A program made the translations under genes and the position numbers. From Sinomonas notoginsengisoli (GTDB lineage Bacteria; Actinomycetota; Actinomycetes; Actinomycetales; Micrococcaceae), in the NCBI RefSeq assembly GCF_021554725.1, contig NZ_JAIZDP010000005.1:168506-232505 (forward strand): a DNA stretch of 64,000 nucleotides, read 5' to 3'. The stretch's first letter is position 1; each line of letters begins with the position of its first letter. A model generated the notes under the pieces. It did not search any database. It saw only the letters and a list, made by a program, of their open reading frames with translations, and had not been told where the DNA came from. This document shows positions 36,230 through 44,632 of the stretch, in pieces.

Positions 36230-38473
36230 ATGGAGGGTCCCGAGATCCAGTTCTCTGAGGCCGTCATTGACAACGGCCGTTTCGGACAGCGCGTCATCCG
36301 CTTTGAGACCGGCCGCCTCGCCAAGCAGGCCGCCGGCGCTGCGATGGCCTACATCGATGACGACACCGCGCTGCTCTCTGCCACGACCGCGGGCAAGGCC
36401 CCGCGCGAGGGCTTCGACTTCTTCCCGCTCACGGTGGACGTCGAGGAGCGCATGTACGCCGCGGGCCGCATCCCCGGCTCGTTCTTCCGCCGTGAGGGCC
36501 GCCCCTCCACGGACGCAATCCTTGCGTGCCGCCTCATGGACCGCCCGCTCCGCCCGGCCTTCGTCAAGGGCCTGCGCAACGAGGTCCAGGTGGTCGTGAC
36601 GGTCCTTGCGATCAACCCCGACGAGCTCTACGACGTCGTCGCGATCAACGCCGCATCGATGTCCACCCAGCTGGCGGGCCTCCCGTTCTCGGGCCCGATC
36701 GGCGGCGTCCGCGTCGCGCTCGTGCACGATGAGAACGGCGCCCAGTGGGTCGCGTTCCCGAAGCACTCGCAGCTGGCCCACGCGACCTTCGACATGGTCG
36801 TGGCCGGCAGGATCGCCGGCGATGACGTCGCCATCATGATGGTCGAGGCCGAGGCCACCGACCACTCCTGGAGCCTCATCAAGGACGAGGGCGCCACCGC
36901 CCCGACCGAGGAGGTCGTCGCCGAGGGCCTCGAGGCCGCCAAGCCGTTCATCCGTGCCCTGTGCGAGGCGCAGCAGGACCTCGCAGGCCGCGCCGCGAAG
37001 CCCACCACCGAGTTCCCGATCTTCCTCGACCACGAGGCGGATGCGTACGACGCCGTCGAGGCTGCTGCCGCTGCCAAGCTCGCCGAGGTCTTCCAGATTG
37101 CGGACAAGCAGGAGCGGGAGGCCGCAGCGGACTCCCTCAAGGCCGAGGTCATCGCCCAGCTTGCCCAGCAGTTCGAGGGGCGTGAGAAGGAGCTTTCCGC
37201 GGCCTTCCGGTCGGTCACGAAGAAGGTTGTGCGCCAGCGCATCCTCAAGGACCAGGTCCGCATCGACGGCCGCGGCCTGACGGACATCCGCCAGCTCACG
37301 GCCGAGGTCGAGGTGCTCCCGCGCGTTCACGGCTCCGCGATCTTCGAGCGCGGCGAGACCCAGATCATGGGCGTCACGACGCTGAACATGCTCAAGATGG
37401 AGCAGCAGATCGACTCGCTCTCCCCGGAGACGCACAAGCGGTACATGCACAACTACAACTTCCCGCCGTACTCCACCGGCGAGACGGGCCGCGTCGGTTC
37501 CCCGAAGCGCCGCGAGATCGGCCACGGTGCCCTCGCGGAGCGCGCCCTCGTGCCGGTGCTGCCGTCCCGCGAGGAGTTCCCGTACGCGATCCGCCAGGTG
37601 TCCGAGGCCCTCGGCTCCAACGGCTCGACGTCCATGGGCTCGGTGTGCGCCTCGACTCTGTCGCTGCTCAACGCCGGCGTCCCGCTCAAGGCCCCCGTGG
37701 CCGGCATCGCGATGGGCCTCGTCTCCGACGAGGTGGACGGCCAGACCCGCTACGCGGCCCTGACCGACATCCTCGGCGCCGAGGACGCATTCGGCGACAT
37801 GGACTTCAAGGTTGCGGGTACGAGCGAGTTCGTCACAGCGATCCAGCTCGACACGAAGCTCGACGGCATCCCCGCCTCGGTGCTTGCGGCCGCGCTCAAG
37901 CAGGCCCGCGAGGCCCGCCTCCACATCCTCTCGGTGATCAACGCCGCGATCGACCGCCCGGATGAGCTCTCCGAGTTCGCACCGCGCATCATCGCGATCA
38001 AGATCCCGGTGGACAAGATCGGCGAGGTCATTGGCCCCAAGGGCAAGATGATCAACCAGATCCAGGAGGACACGGGCGCGGACATCTCCATCGAGGACGA
38101 CGGCACCGTGCTCATCGGCGCCACCGCCGGCTCCTCTGCCGAGGCGGCCCGGGCCGCGGTCAACGCGATCGCAAACCCGCAGCTGCCTGAGGTCGGCGAG
38201 CGCTACCTCGGCACCGTCGTGAAGACCACCACGTTCGGCGCGTTCGTCTCGCTCACCCCGGGCAAGGATGGCCTCCTGCACATCTCCGAGCTCCGCAAGC
38301 TCGCGGGCGGCAAGCGCGTGGACAACGTCGAGGACGTCGTGTCCGTGGGCCAGAAGGTCCAGGTCGAGATCACCAAGATCGACGACCGCGGCAAGCTCTC
38401 CCTCGCCCCCGTCGTGGACGAGCAGGCCGAGACGGCGCCGGCTGAGCCCGCTGCCGAGTCGGCAGACGCGTAG
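36230..38473 (+). CDS. pnp: Polyribonucleotide nucleotidyltransferase (PNPase)
   Basis: 747 residues from ATG 36230 with GGAGGT upstream. Two RNase PH domains ([27 protein letters not shown] and later [23 protein letters not shown] with [24 protein letters not shown]), KH domain ([30 protein letters not shown]) and S1 domain ([28 protein letters not shown]). It degrades RNA 3' to 5' with phosphate. In actinobacteria it is sometimes annotated as guanosine pentaphosphate synthetase. The M16 peptidase starts five bases later. Confidence 0.97.
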   Translation: MEGPEIQFSEAVIDNGRFGQRVIRFETGRLAKQAAGAAMAYIDDDTALLSATTAGKAPREGFDFFPLTVDVEERMYAAGRIPGSFFRREGRPSTDAILACRLMDRPLRPAFVKGLRNEVQVVVTVLAINPDELYDVVAINAASMSTQLAGLPFSGPIGGVRVALVHDENGAQWVAFPKHSQLAHATFDMVVAGRIAGDDVAIMMVEAEATDHSWSLIKDEGATAPTEEVVAEGLEAAKPFIRALCEAQQDLAGRAAKPTTEFPIFLDHEADAYDAVEAAAAAKLAEVFQIADKQEREAAADSLKAEVIAQLAQQFEGREKELSAAFRSVTKKVVRQRILKDQVRIDGRGLTDIRQLTAEVEVLPRVHGSAIFERGETQIMGVTTLNMLKMEQQIDSLSPETHKRYMHNYNFPPYSTGETGRVGSPKRREIGHGALAERALVPVLPSREEFPYAIRQVSEALGSNGSTSMGSVCASTLSLLNAGVPLKAPVAGIAMGLVSDEVDGQTRYAALTDILGAEDAFGDMDFKVAGTSEFVTAIQLDTKLDGIPASVLAAALKQAREARLHILSVINAAIDRPDELSEFAPRIIAIKIPVDKIGEVIGPKGKMINQIQEDTGADISIEDDGTVLIGATAGSSAEAARAAVNAIANPQLPEVGERYLGTVVKTTTFGAFVSLTPGKDGLLHISELRKLAGGKRVDNVEDVVSVGQKVQVEITKIDDRGKLSLAPVVDEQAETAPAEPAAESADA

Positions 38474-38477
38474 CCGC

Positions 38478-39839
38478 ATGGCCACAGTCGAGTTGCCGCT
38501 GACCTCTGGCCAGCTCGTGGACGGCGCCCCGGCGGCGTCCACGATCTTCGGGAAGGAGGGCGGCGCCGTCGTGCGCCGTTCCATCCTCCCCGGTGGCGTG
38601 CGCGTCCTCACGGAGGCCATGCCCGGCCAGAGGTCGGCGTCGATCGGCTTCTGGGTCGGCGTCGGTTCCCGTGACGAGGCTGTCGGGCAGCACGGGTCCA
38701 CACACTTCCTCGAGCACCTGCTCTTCAAGGGCACCCAGCGTCGCACAGCCCTCGAGATCGCCTCGGCGTTCGACGAGGTGGGAGGCGAGTCCAACGCCGC
38801 GACGGCGAAGGAGAGCACGTGCTACTACGCACGCGTGCTCGATACGGACCTGCCGATGGCGATCGACGTCATCGCGGACATGATCACGTCCGCGGTCCTC
38901 GACTCTGAGGAGCTCGAGCAGGAGCGCGACGTCATCCTCGAGGAGATCGCGATGGACGGCGACGACCCGACGGACGTCGCTCACGAGCATTTCGTCGCCG
39001 CCGTCCTCGGCGAGCACCCGCTCGGCCGTCCCATCGGGGGCACCCCGGACGCCATCAAGGCGGTCGCCCGCGCGTCGGTGTGGGAGCACTACCGGCGGTA
39101 CTACCGCCCGGACGAGCTCGTGGTCACCGCAGCCGGCGGCCTCGAGCATGAGACGGTGTGCCGGCTGGTCCTCGACGCGCTGCACGGCGCCGGTTGGACC
39201 CTCGCCGACGGCGCTGCTCCCGTGGCGCGGCGCACGACGGCGCCTGCGGCCATCACCGGCAGGGCCGGCCTGAGTGTGGTCAGGCGTCAGGTCGAGCAGG
39301 CGAACGTGGTGATGGGCTGTCCGTCGATCATCGCCACCGACCCGCGGCGCTACATCATGAGCGTGCTCAACGCGGTCCTGGGCGGCGGGATGTCCTCGCG
39401 CCTGTTCCAGGAGATCCGCGAGAAGCGCGGCCTCGTCTATTCGACGTACTCGTTCGCTTCCGCGTACGCGGACGCCGGGTACTTCGGGATCTACGGCGGC
39501 TGCGCACCCGCGAAGGTCCCGCAGGTCCTCGCCCTCATGGGCGCTGAACTCGAGAAGCTGGCCGAGGAGGGCATCACGGATGAAGAACTCCGCAAGGCGG
39601 TAGGCCAGCTCTCAGGCGGGATCGTGCTCGCGCTCGAGGACACTGGCTCCCGGATGTCCCGTCTGGGCCGCGCCGAGCTCGTCTCGGGAGAGTTCCAGGA
39701 CATCGAGGAGACCCTCGCGCAGATCGCGGCCGTTACCGCGGACGAGGTCCAGGAGCTGGCGCGCGTCCTGGCCACCGCGCCCCGCACGATCACGGTCGTG
39801 GGCCCGTTCGAGGAAACGGAGACGTTCGGCCTCACGTAG
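38478..39839 (+). CDS. M16 family zinc metallopeptidase
   Basis: 453 residues. Inverted zinc motif HFLEH (76-80) and a distal Glu in ERDVILEEIAMDGDDPTDVAHE make the active site complete. The second half has the inactive M16 domain with LNAVLGGGMSSRLFQEIREKRGLVYSTYSF. Such peptidases (YmxG/PepR type) follow pnp in many Gram-positives. Its stop lies in a set of inverted repeats. Confidence 0.93.
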   Translation: MATVELPLTSGQLVDGAPAASTIFGKEGGAVVRRSILPGGVRVLTEAMPGQRSASIGFWVGVGSRDEAVGQHGSTHFLEHLLFKGTQRRTALEIASAFDEVGGESNAATAKESTCYYARVLDTDLPMAIDVIADMITSAVLDSEELEQERDVILEEIAMDGDDPTDVAHEHFVAAVLGEHPLGRPIGGTPDAIKAVARASVWEHYRRYYRPDELVVTAAGGLEHETVCRLVLDALHGAGWTLADGAAPVARRTTAPAAITGRAGLSVVRRQVEQANVVMGCPSIIATDPRRYIMSVLNAVLGGGMSSRLFQEIREKRGLVYSTYSFASAYADAGYFGIYGGCAPAKVPQVLALMGAELEKLAEEGITDEELRKAVGQLSGGIVLALEDTGSRMSRLGRAELVSGEFQDIEETLAQIAAVTADEVQELARVLATAPRTITVVGPFEETETFGLT

Positions 39840-39928
39840 GGAAGTGACCCCTCATCGTGGGGAAGTGACCCCTCAACGCTGCAGGCGTTGAGGGGTCATG
39901 TCCCTGTCTTGAGGGGTCATGTCCCTGT
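39839..39928. repeat. Paired direct/inverted repeats at convergent gene ends, with 14-bp hairpin
   Basis: GGGAAGTGACCCCTCA-type units stand twice on the left (39839-39854, 39860-39875), TTGAGGGGTCATGTCCCTGT twice on the right (39888-39907, 39909-39928). The inner pair makes TGACCCCTCAACGC (39866-39879) and its exact complement (39885-39898) around TGCAG. It lies between the M16 peptidase stop and the permease stop on the other strand, so it may act as a two-way terminator. Confidence 0.85.
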
Positions 39929-39937
39929 GTCTCGGGC

Positions 39938-40798
39938 TCAGGCCAGGATGTCCTTCGTCGTGAATCGCCCGTAGGCCAGGGCGCCGAAGAAGGCGATATA
40001 GCCGAGCTGGACCCACGCGTTCGCGCCGAACGAGTCCCACGAGATCGGATCCCGCAGGAAATCCGCGAGCCCGAGCCAGTGGTCCGTGAAGAGCCACGGG
40101 TGCAGCCAGTCCAGCTGGTCGAGGGCCCCCAGGATCTGGGCGACGACGGCGAGTACCGCGGTCGCGGCCATCGCCCCCACGGGCACGGTCGTGAGCGTCG
40201 AGGCGAACAGTCCGATCGCCGCCATCCCGGGCAGGGAAATGGTGACGTACAGGGCCATGAGCAGCAGCCGTGCCAACGACTCTCCAGCCCCGATCTGGGT
40301 TCCCGAGAGGAGCGTGGCCTTCCCGAGTGGGAAGAGCAGCACGCCCACGAGCGCCCCGCCGAGCACGATGGCGAGTCCCGCCGCCGCACTGAACACCGCC
40401 GCGCTGAGGTACTTCACCACGAGAAGACGCACGCGGCCCACCGGCGCGGCGAGCAGGTACCGCAGCGTCCCGAGGCTGGCCTCGCCCGCGACGGCGTCGC
40501 CGGACACGACGCTCACGGTGAGTGGCAGGAACAGGGGAGTGCAGACCACCAGCCCCACGACCCCGGCGAACAGCCCGTTGTCGGTGACCTGGTCCAGGAA
40601 CGCCGGTCCCCGTCCCGTCGGCCGGCCCGGGCCGAACCGCACCGCGAGCCCGATGACCACGGGCACCGCCGCGAGCGCCGCGAGCATCGTCCACGTCCGC
40701 CAGCGGCCGAACAGGACCCGGAGCTCTGAGGCGAGGAGGCGAGCGGTGTGCGATCCACGGGCGGTCAGGGCAGAGTCGGCCTCATCAGCCCGCAACAT
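39938..40798 (-). CDS. ABC-2 type permease of LolA-associated exporter
   Basis: 286 residues from the ATG at 40796-40798. Six hydrophobic segments and the ABC-2 feature SGDAVAGEASLGTLRYLLAAPVGRVRLLVVKYL. It is the last gene of a minus-strand unit LolA-like protein, ATPase, permease; its start overlaps the ATPase gene by 14 bases. Substrate unknown. Confidence 0.9.
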   Translation of the reverse strand: MLRADEADSALTARGSHTARLLASELRVLFGRWRTWTMLAALAAVPVVIGLAVRFGPGRPTGRGPAFLDQVTDNGLFAGVVGLVVCTPLFLPLTVSVVSGDAVAGEASLGTLRYLLAAPVGRVRLLVVKYLSAAVFSAAAGLAIVLGGALVGVLLFPLGKATLLSGTQIGAGESLARLLLMALYVTISLPGMAAIGLFASTLTTVPVGAMAATAVLAVVAQILGALDQLDWLHPWLFTDHWLGLADFLRDPISWDSFGANAWVQLGYIAFFGALAYGRFTTKDILA

Positions 40799-41852
40799 CG
40801 AATCCCTCCCCGGTGAGCTCGACGAACCGCTCCTCGAGCGTGGCACTCTCCGCGCTGAACCCTCGCACGCGGACCCCGGCGGCCACGAGTGCCGCGACCA
40901 CCGCTTCGGGAGCGTGGGACGGGGACTGCCGCACGTCAGCGGAGGCAGCAGCGGCAGGCGTGTGCGCGCCGTCGTGCGTCGCGGGGGGCGTCCCCACCAC
41001 TGTGCCCGGTCCGGCCGGCTCAACATGCAGGCCGAGGCGCTCCAGGACCTCGGTGGCCGCGGCCACGTCCGGAGTGCGCACCTCGAGCCGCGGTCGGGCG
41101 GCACCCCGGAGTGCGTCGAGCGTGCCCTGCGCCACGAGGCGGCCCGAGCGGAGCACTGCGGCGTGCGTGCAGATCTGCTCGACCTCGGCCAGGAGGTGGC
41201 TCGAGACGAACACGGTGGTGCCGTCGTCAGCGAGCGAGCGGATGAGGCTGCGGACCTCGCGGGTGCCCTGAGGGTCGAGCCCATTCGTGGGCTCGTCGAG
41301 GACGAGCAGGGCACGCGGCAGCAGGAGAGCGGCCGCGAGGCCGAGTCGCTGCTTCATGCCCAGCGAGTATGCGTGGACCTTCTTGCCGGCGGCGTGCGAG
41401 AGCCCGACATGGTCGAGCGCGTCCGCGACGCGCGCCCGGCGGGTGTGGGCCGGCGCGAGCGGGTCCGCAGTGTCGAGGCGGGCCAGGTTCGCCGTGCCGC
41501 TGAGGAACGGGTAGAACGCCGGCCCCTCGACGAGGGCGCCGACGTGCGGCAGCACTGCGCGCGCCGCGCGGGGCATCTCGCGCCCTAACAGCTCCGTACG
41601 GCCCGCGGTCGGGGCCACGAGACCCAGGATCATCCGGATGGTGGTGGTCTTGCCGGAGCCGTTCGGCCCGAGGAACCCGAAGACCGAGCCGCGGGGAACC
41701 TCGAGGGTGAGCCGGTCCACGGCCGTGTGGGCACCGAACCTCTTCGTGAGGCTGTGGGTCCTCAGCGCGTACGCCACACCGTCCTCAGACGTGCCGCCTT
41801 CCTGACTCTGGGGGGTGCGCCGAACGCTGCTCGGGCTCGGTGCTGCGGTCAC
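40785..41852 (-). CDS. ABC transporter ATP-binding protein
   Basis: 355 residues from GTG 41852. Walker A GPNGSGKTT (62-70), signature SLGMKQRLGLA, Walker B LLVLDEPTNGLD, switch His in VSSHLLAEVEQI. Beyond the ATPase core there is a C-terminal regulatory region of about 110 residues with an Ala/Pro-rich insert. It overlaps the LolA-like gene by four bases and the permease by 14. Confidence 0.94.
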   Translation of the reverse strand: MTAAPSPSSVRRTPQSQEGGTSEDGVAYALRTHSLTKRFGAHTAVDRLTLEVPRGSVFGFLGPNGSGKTTTIRMILGLVAPTAGRTELLGREMPRAARAVLPHVGALVEGPAFYPFLSGTANLARLDTADPLAPAHTRRARVADALDHVGLSHAAGKKVHAYSLGMKQRLGLAAALLLPRALLVLDEPTNGLDPQGTREVRSLIRSLADDGTTVFVSSHLLAEVEQICTHAAVLRSGRLVAQGTLDALRGAARPRLEVRTPDVAAATEVLERLGLHVEPAGPGTVVGTPPATHDGAHTPAAAASADVRQSPSHAPEAVVAALVAAGVRVRGFSAESATLEERFVELTGEGFDVAG

Positions 41853-42946
41853 TTCGCCGCCGCGGCCTCGAGGACCGATGCCGGCACGGCCCCGGCGAGA
41901 AGGCGGCCGTCATCGGCGAGGAAGACCGTGAACAGCGACGAGGAGATGACCCGGCCGCCGGCAACCGGCGCGGCAAGCTGCTTCATGAGCGGCTGGTCTG
42001 CCAGTCCGGCCGGTACCTTGCCTGCAGGGACCACGACGACGGCGTCCCATCCCTTCGCCGCAGCGCTCGTCCCGGGCGCAGGGCGCTGCTGGGCGGAGTG
42101 GGACGGCTCGCCGGCGCCCGGCGCCTTGCCTGCGGGCGCCTGCGGGAGAGGCTTCTCGGTGACCTTCGCCCCGGCGGGGGGCGTGAACGCGAACACGGAC
42201 GCGTTCGGCGCCGCCAGATCGAGCTGGGTGAACGCCGAATGGAACGCAGGCTTCTCCTGGCCCTTCGCGTACACGTCCACGGCGAGCGGGAGCCCGGTCT
42301 GGCCCTCGACGGCGATCCTCACCGATGCGACGAGGGTGGCTGCGGTCTTGGGAGTGAGGACGAGCGAGTAGGCGCTGTGGCCGGCCACGGTCGTCGGGTC
42401 GCCGAGGGCCACGTCCGTGCTGGGCCCCGACGTGGCAAGGAGCCTCTGGGCGAGCTGGTCCGGGGATACGGCAGCGGCGCTGGGAGCGGAGGCGGCCGGA
42501 CCGGCGGGGAGCACGGCATGGGTCACGGTGTTCGCCCCGGAGTCGTACGTCCACGCATCGCTGCCGTTGCGGACCAGATCGCGCTCGGCCAGCCGGTCCA
42601 GCACCTGCACGCGCAGCTTCGAAGGCCCGTCTGCGTAGACCTTGGCCGCGTGGGGCGCGGTGAGCAGCTCGAGGAGCGCGGCCTCGGAGCCGAGAGTCGA
42701 GCTGCCCTTCGCCGCACCGAGGGCCTGTCCGGGGATCGAGGGGAGGCCCAGATCCGAGCTCTGCTCGAGCGTCCCGGAGAACTGACGGGCCGTGTGCCCC
42801 GCTGCGAGGGCGAGGACCTGCTGGGGTGTGGCCGGCGGGGGCGGGGACACCGCCGTCGCACCAGCGGCGAGCACTCCCGCGGCCACGACGGCGGGGACGG
42901 CAGCTGCAGGGATCCATCGGAGCCAGCGGCGCTGCGTGATGGGCAT
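41849..42946 (-). CDS. LolA-like secreted lipoprotein-carrier homologue
   Basis: 365 residues with a signal peptide (RWIPAAAVPAVVAAGVLAAGATA) and a LolA/RseB-type fold: TARQFSGTLEQSSDLGLP, KLRVQVLDRLAERDLVRNGSDAWTYDSGANTVTHAVLP, YSLVLTPKTAATLVASVRIAVEGQTGLPLAVDVYAKG. LolA carries lipoproteins in diderms; in monoderm actinobacteria such proteins have no settled role but often sit with ABC exporters, as here. A Pro/Ala-rich stretch lies before the C-terminus. Upstream TAGCGT (42978-42973 on the minus strand) may be the -10. Confidence 0.82.
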   Translation of the reverse strand: MPITQRRWLRWIPAAAVPAVVAAGVLAAGATAVSPPPPATPQQVLALAAGHTARQFSGTLEQSSDLGLPSIPGQALGAAKGSSTLGSEAALLELLTAPHAAKVYADGPSKLRVQVLDRLAERDLVRNGSDAWTYDSGANTVTHAVLPAGPAASAPSAAAVSPDQLAQRLLATSGPSTDVALGDPTTVAGHSAYSLVLTPKTAATLVASVRIAVEGQTGLPLAVDVYAKGQEKPAFHSAFTQLDLAAPNASVFAFTPPAGAKVTEKPLPQAPAGKAPGAGEPSHSAQQRPAPGTSAAAKGWDAVVVVPAGKVPAGLADQPLMKQLAAPVAGGRVISSSLFTVFLADDGRLLAGAVPASVLEAAAAK

Positions 42947-43064
42947 GGAGACCTCCCGGAAGAACCTGACTCCACGCTACGCCGCCCGTGCCGTCGTGTC
43001 GTCATCCCTCGGGCGTAACTCCATCCCGCCGGGGCCGGCTTGATCGGCAAGGGCGGAGCGCAGA

Positions 43065-43373
43065 TCAGCCGCCGGCGAACGGTGGCAGCACGTCGACGAC
43101 ATCCCCCTGCTCGAGCACCCTGGAACGGTCCTTGGCCGCAATCTCGTTGACGAGGAAGGTGCACCGCCGGAGCACCTCGGCGAGTGGCGGCGCTGTGGTG
43201 CGGGTGGCGATCGTGGCGCCGCTGCCCGTTCCGCTGGGCGCCTGGCTGCGGTCGACGGCGAGCGCCGCCTCGAGCGCGTCGGCGAGGCTCGCGCCGTCGG
43301 GGGCCTCGAGCGGCTCCTCGGCTACACCGGCTGCTGCCTGCGCCGCGGCGTAGTACCTCACGGTGATCTGCAC
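43065..43373 (-). CDS. moaD: Molybdopterin synthase sulfur carrier subunit
   Basis: 102 residues from GTG 43373 with AGGAGGAG upstream. Ubiquitin-like fold (VQITVRYYAAAQAAAGVAEE, VNEIAAKDRSRVLEQGDVVDVLPPFAGG) ending in Gly-Gly, which is adenylated and made into a thiocarboxylate. It delivers sulfur with MoaE to precursor Z. It follows moaA after 77 bases on the same strand. A short Thr/Ala-rich insertion (SGTGSGATIATRTTA) is a local oddity. Confidence 0.9.
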   Translation of the reverse strand: MQITVRYYAAAQAAAGVAEEPLEAPDGASLADALEAALAVDRSQAPSGTGSGATIATRTTAPPLAEVLRRCTFLVNEIAAKDRSRVLEQGDVVDVLPPFAGG

Positions 43374-43450
43374 GTTGCTCCTCCTGGAGGGCCCGGTCAC
43401 CGGCCGGGCGGGGCGCGGGACGCGTGGTCTGGGATCTGGGTGGTGGTGGC

Positions 43451-44569
43451 TCAGCCGCCGATGGCGGACATGGATCGGTCGGGCTGGACGAAGCCATCGG
43501 CGCCGAGCCCGGTGTGGTCCATGCCGTGCGCCTTCGGCTTGAGCCACATGGCCTCCTGCCACCGCTGCGCCACCTGCTCGTCGCTCGCCCCCGAGCGCAG
43601 GAGCCCGCGGAGGTCCACCTCCTCATGGGAGAACAGACAGCTCATGACCTTGCCCTCGGCCGTGATCCGGGTGCGCTTGCAGTCGGCGCAGAACGGTTCC
43701 GTGACCGAGGCGATGATGCCCACGGTGCCGAGCAGCCCGCCGCCCTGCCCTCCGTAGTGGAGCGGCCGCACCTCGAACCTCTCGGCCGGGGCGCCCTCGC
43801 GTGCACGGGGATCGGGCGAGAGCTGGAAGCGTGAGCCGAGGAGGCCACGCACCTCCGCAGCTGTGACCATGCCCTGCCGCGTCCAGCCGTGGTCGGCATC
43901 GAGGGGCATCTGCTCGATGAACCGCAGCTCGTAGCCCCGCTCGAGGCACCAGGCCAGCAGATCGGGGGCGTCGGCGTCGTTGATTCCGCGCATGAGGACG
44001 GAGTTGATCTTGATGGGACCGAGCCCCGCGGCGTCGGCAGCCTCGATGCCGGCGAGCACCCGGTCGAAGAAAGGCCGGCGTGTGAGCTGTGCGAACGTCT
44101 CGGGGTGAAGCGTGTCGAGGGAGATGTTGATGCGTGTGAGGCCGGCGGATCTCAGCTCGGCGGCCCTCTTGTCCAGCCCGACCGCGTTGGTGGTCAGCGC
44201 GATCGGCAGGTGCGGGTGCGCGGCGCGCAGGGCGGCAATGATGTCCGCGAGGTCCGCGCGGACCAGGGGTTCGCCGCCCGTGAGCCGCAGCTCGCGCACC
44301 CCGAGGAGTCGGACACCGATTCCGACGACCCGGGCGATCTCCTCCGCGCTCAGCAGGGCATCCTTCTGCAGCCATGGGAGGCCGTCCGCGGGCATGCAGT
44401 AGGAGCAGCGAAGGTTGCACTTGTCCGTGAGCGAGAGCCGCATGTCCGTCGCGACGCGTCCGTACCGGTCCACGAGGCCGGGGAGGCCCTCGGGGCGGTC
44501 CGTGGCGCGGGGGTCCGCCCCGGGCCCGTCCGGGGCACGCCGTCGCGGCATGCCGAGCTCAACAGTCAT
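43451..44569 (-). CDS. moaA: GTP 3',8-cyclase MoaA
   Basis: 372 residues. Radical-SAM cluster CNLRCSYC (Cys51, Cys55, Cys58) and LRLTGGEPLVRADL, C-terminal second cluster in FCADCKRTRI and SCLF, and the C-terminal Gly-Gly needed for activity (SAIGG). It makes the first intermediate of Moco from GTP. Divergent from the sulfite-oxidase-type gene; a TACTGT hexamer lies six bases before the ATG, so its mRNA is likely leaderless. Confidence 0.96.
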   Translation of the reverse strand: MTVELGMPRRRAPDGPGADPRATDRPEGLPGLVDRYGRVATDMRLSLTDKCNLRCSYCMPADGLPWLQKDALLSAEEIARVVGIGVRLLGVRELRLTGGEPLVRADLADIIAALRAAHPHLPIALTTNAVGLDKRAAELRSAGLTRINISLDTLHPETFAQLTRRPFFDRVLAGIEAADAAGLGPIKINSVLMRGINDADAPDLLAWCLERGYELRFIEQMPLDADHGWTRQGMVTAAEVRGLLGSRFQLSPDPRAREGAPAERFEVRPLHYGGQGGGLLGTVGIIASVTEPFCADCKRTRITAEGKVMSCLFSHEEVDLRGLLRSGASDEQVAQRWQEAMWLKPKAHGMDHTGLGADGFVQPDRSMSAIGG

Positions 44570-44575
44570 GCATCT

Positions 44576-44626
44576 ACAGTACGCGAGTGGGGCAGGTCAC
44601 GCCCCGGCGGTGCGCGGACCTATTCT
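44576..44626. promoter_or_regulatory. Divergent leaderless promoters of the Moco island
   Basis: Minus-strand TACTGT (44581-44576) ends six bases before the moaA ATG; plus-strand TATTCT (44621-44626) ends six bases before the oxidoreductase ATG. The 63-base gap is thus two back-to-back leaderless promoters. No Moco riboswitch is visible. Confidence 0.6.
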
Positions 44627-44632
44627 GGACAC

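Noticed and set aside
36086..38818. Minus-strand open frame (910 codons) opposite pnp
   Set aside because: Mirror of PNPase codon bias, no recognisable protein features.
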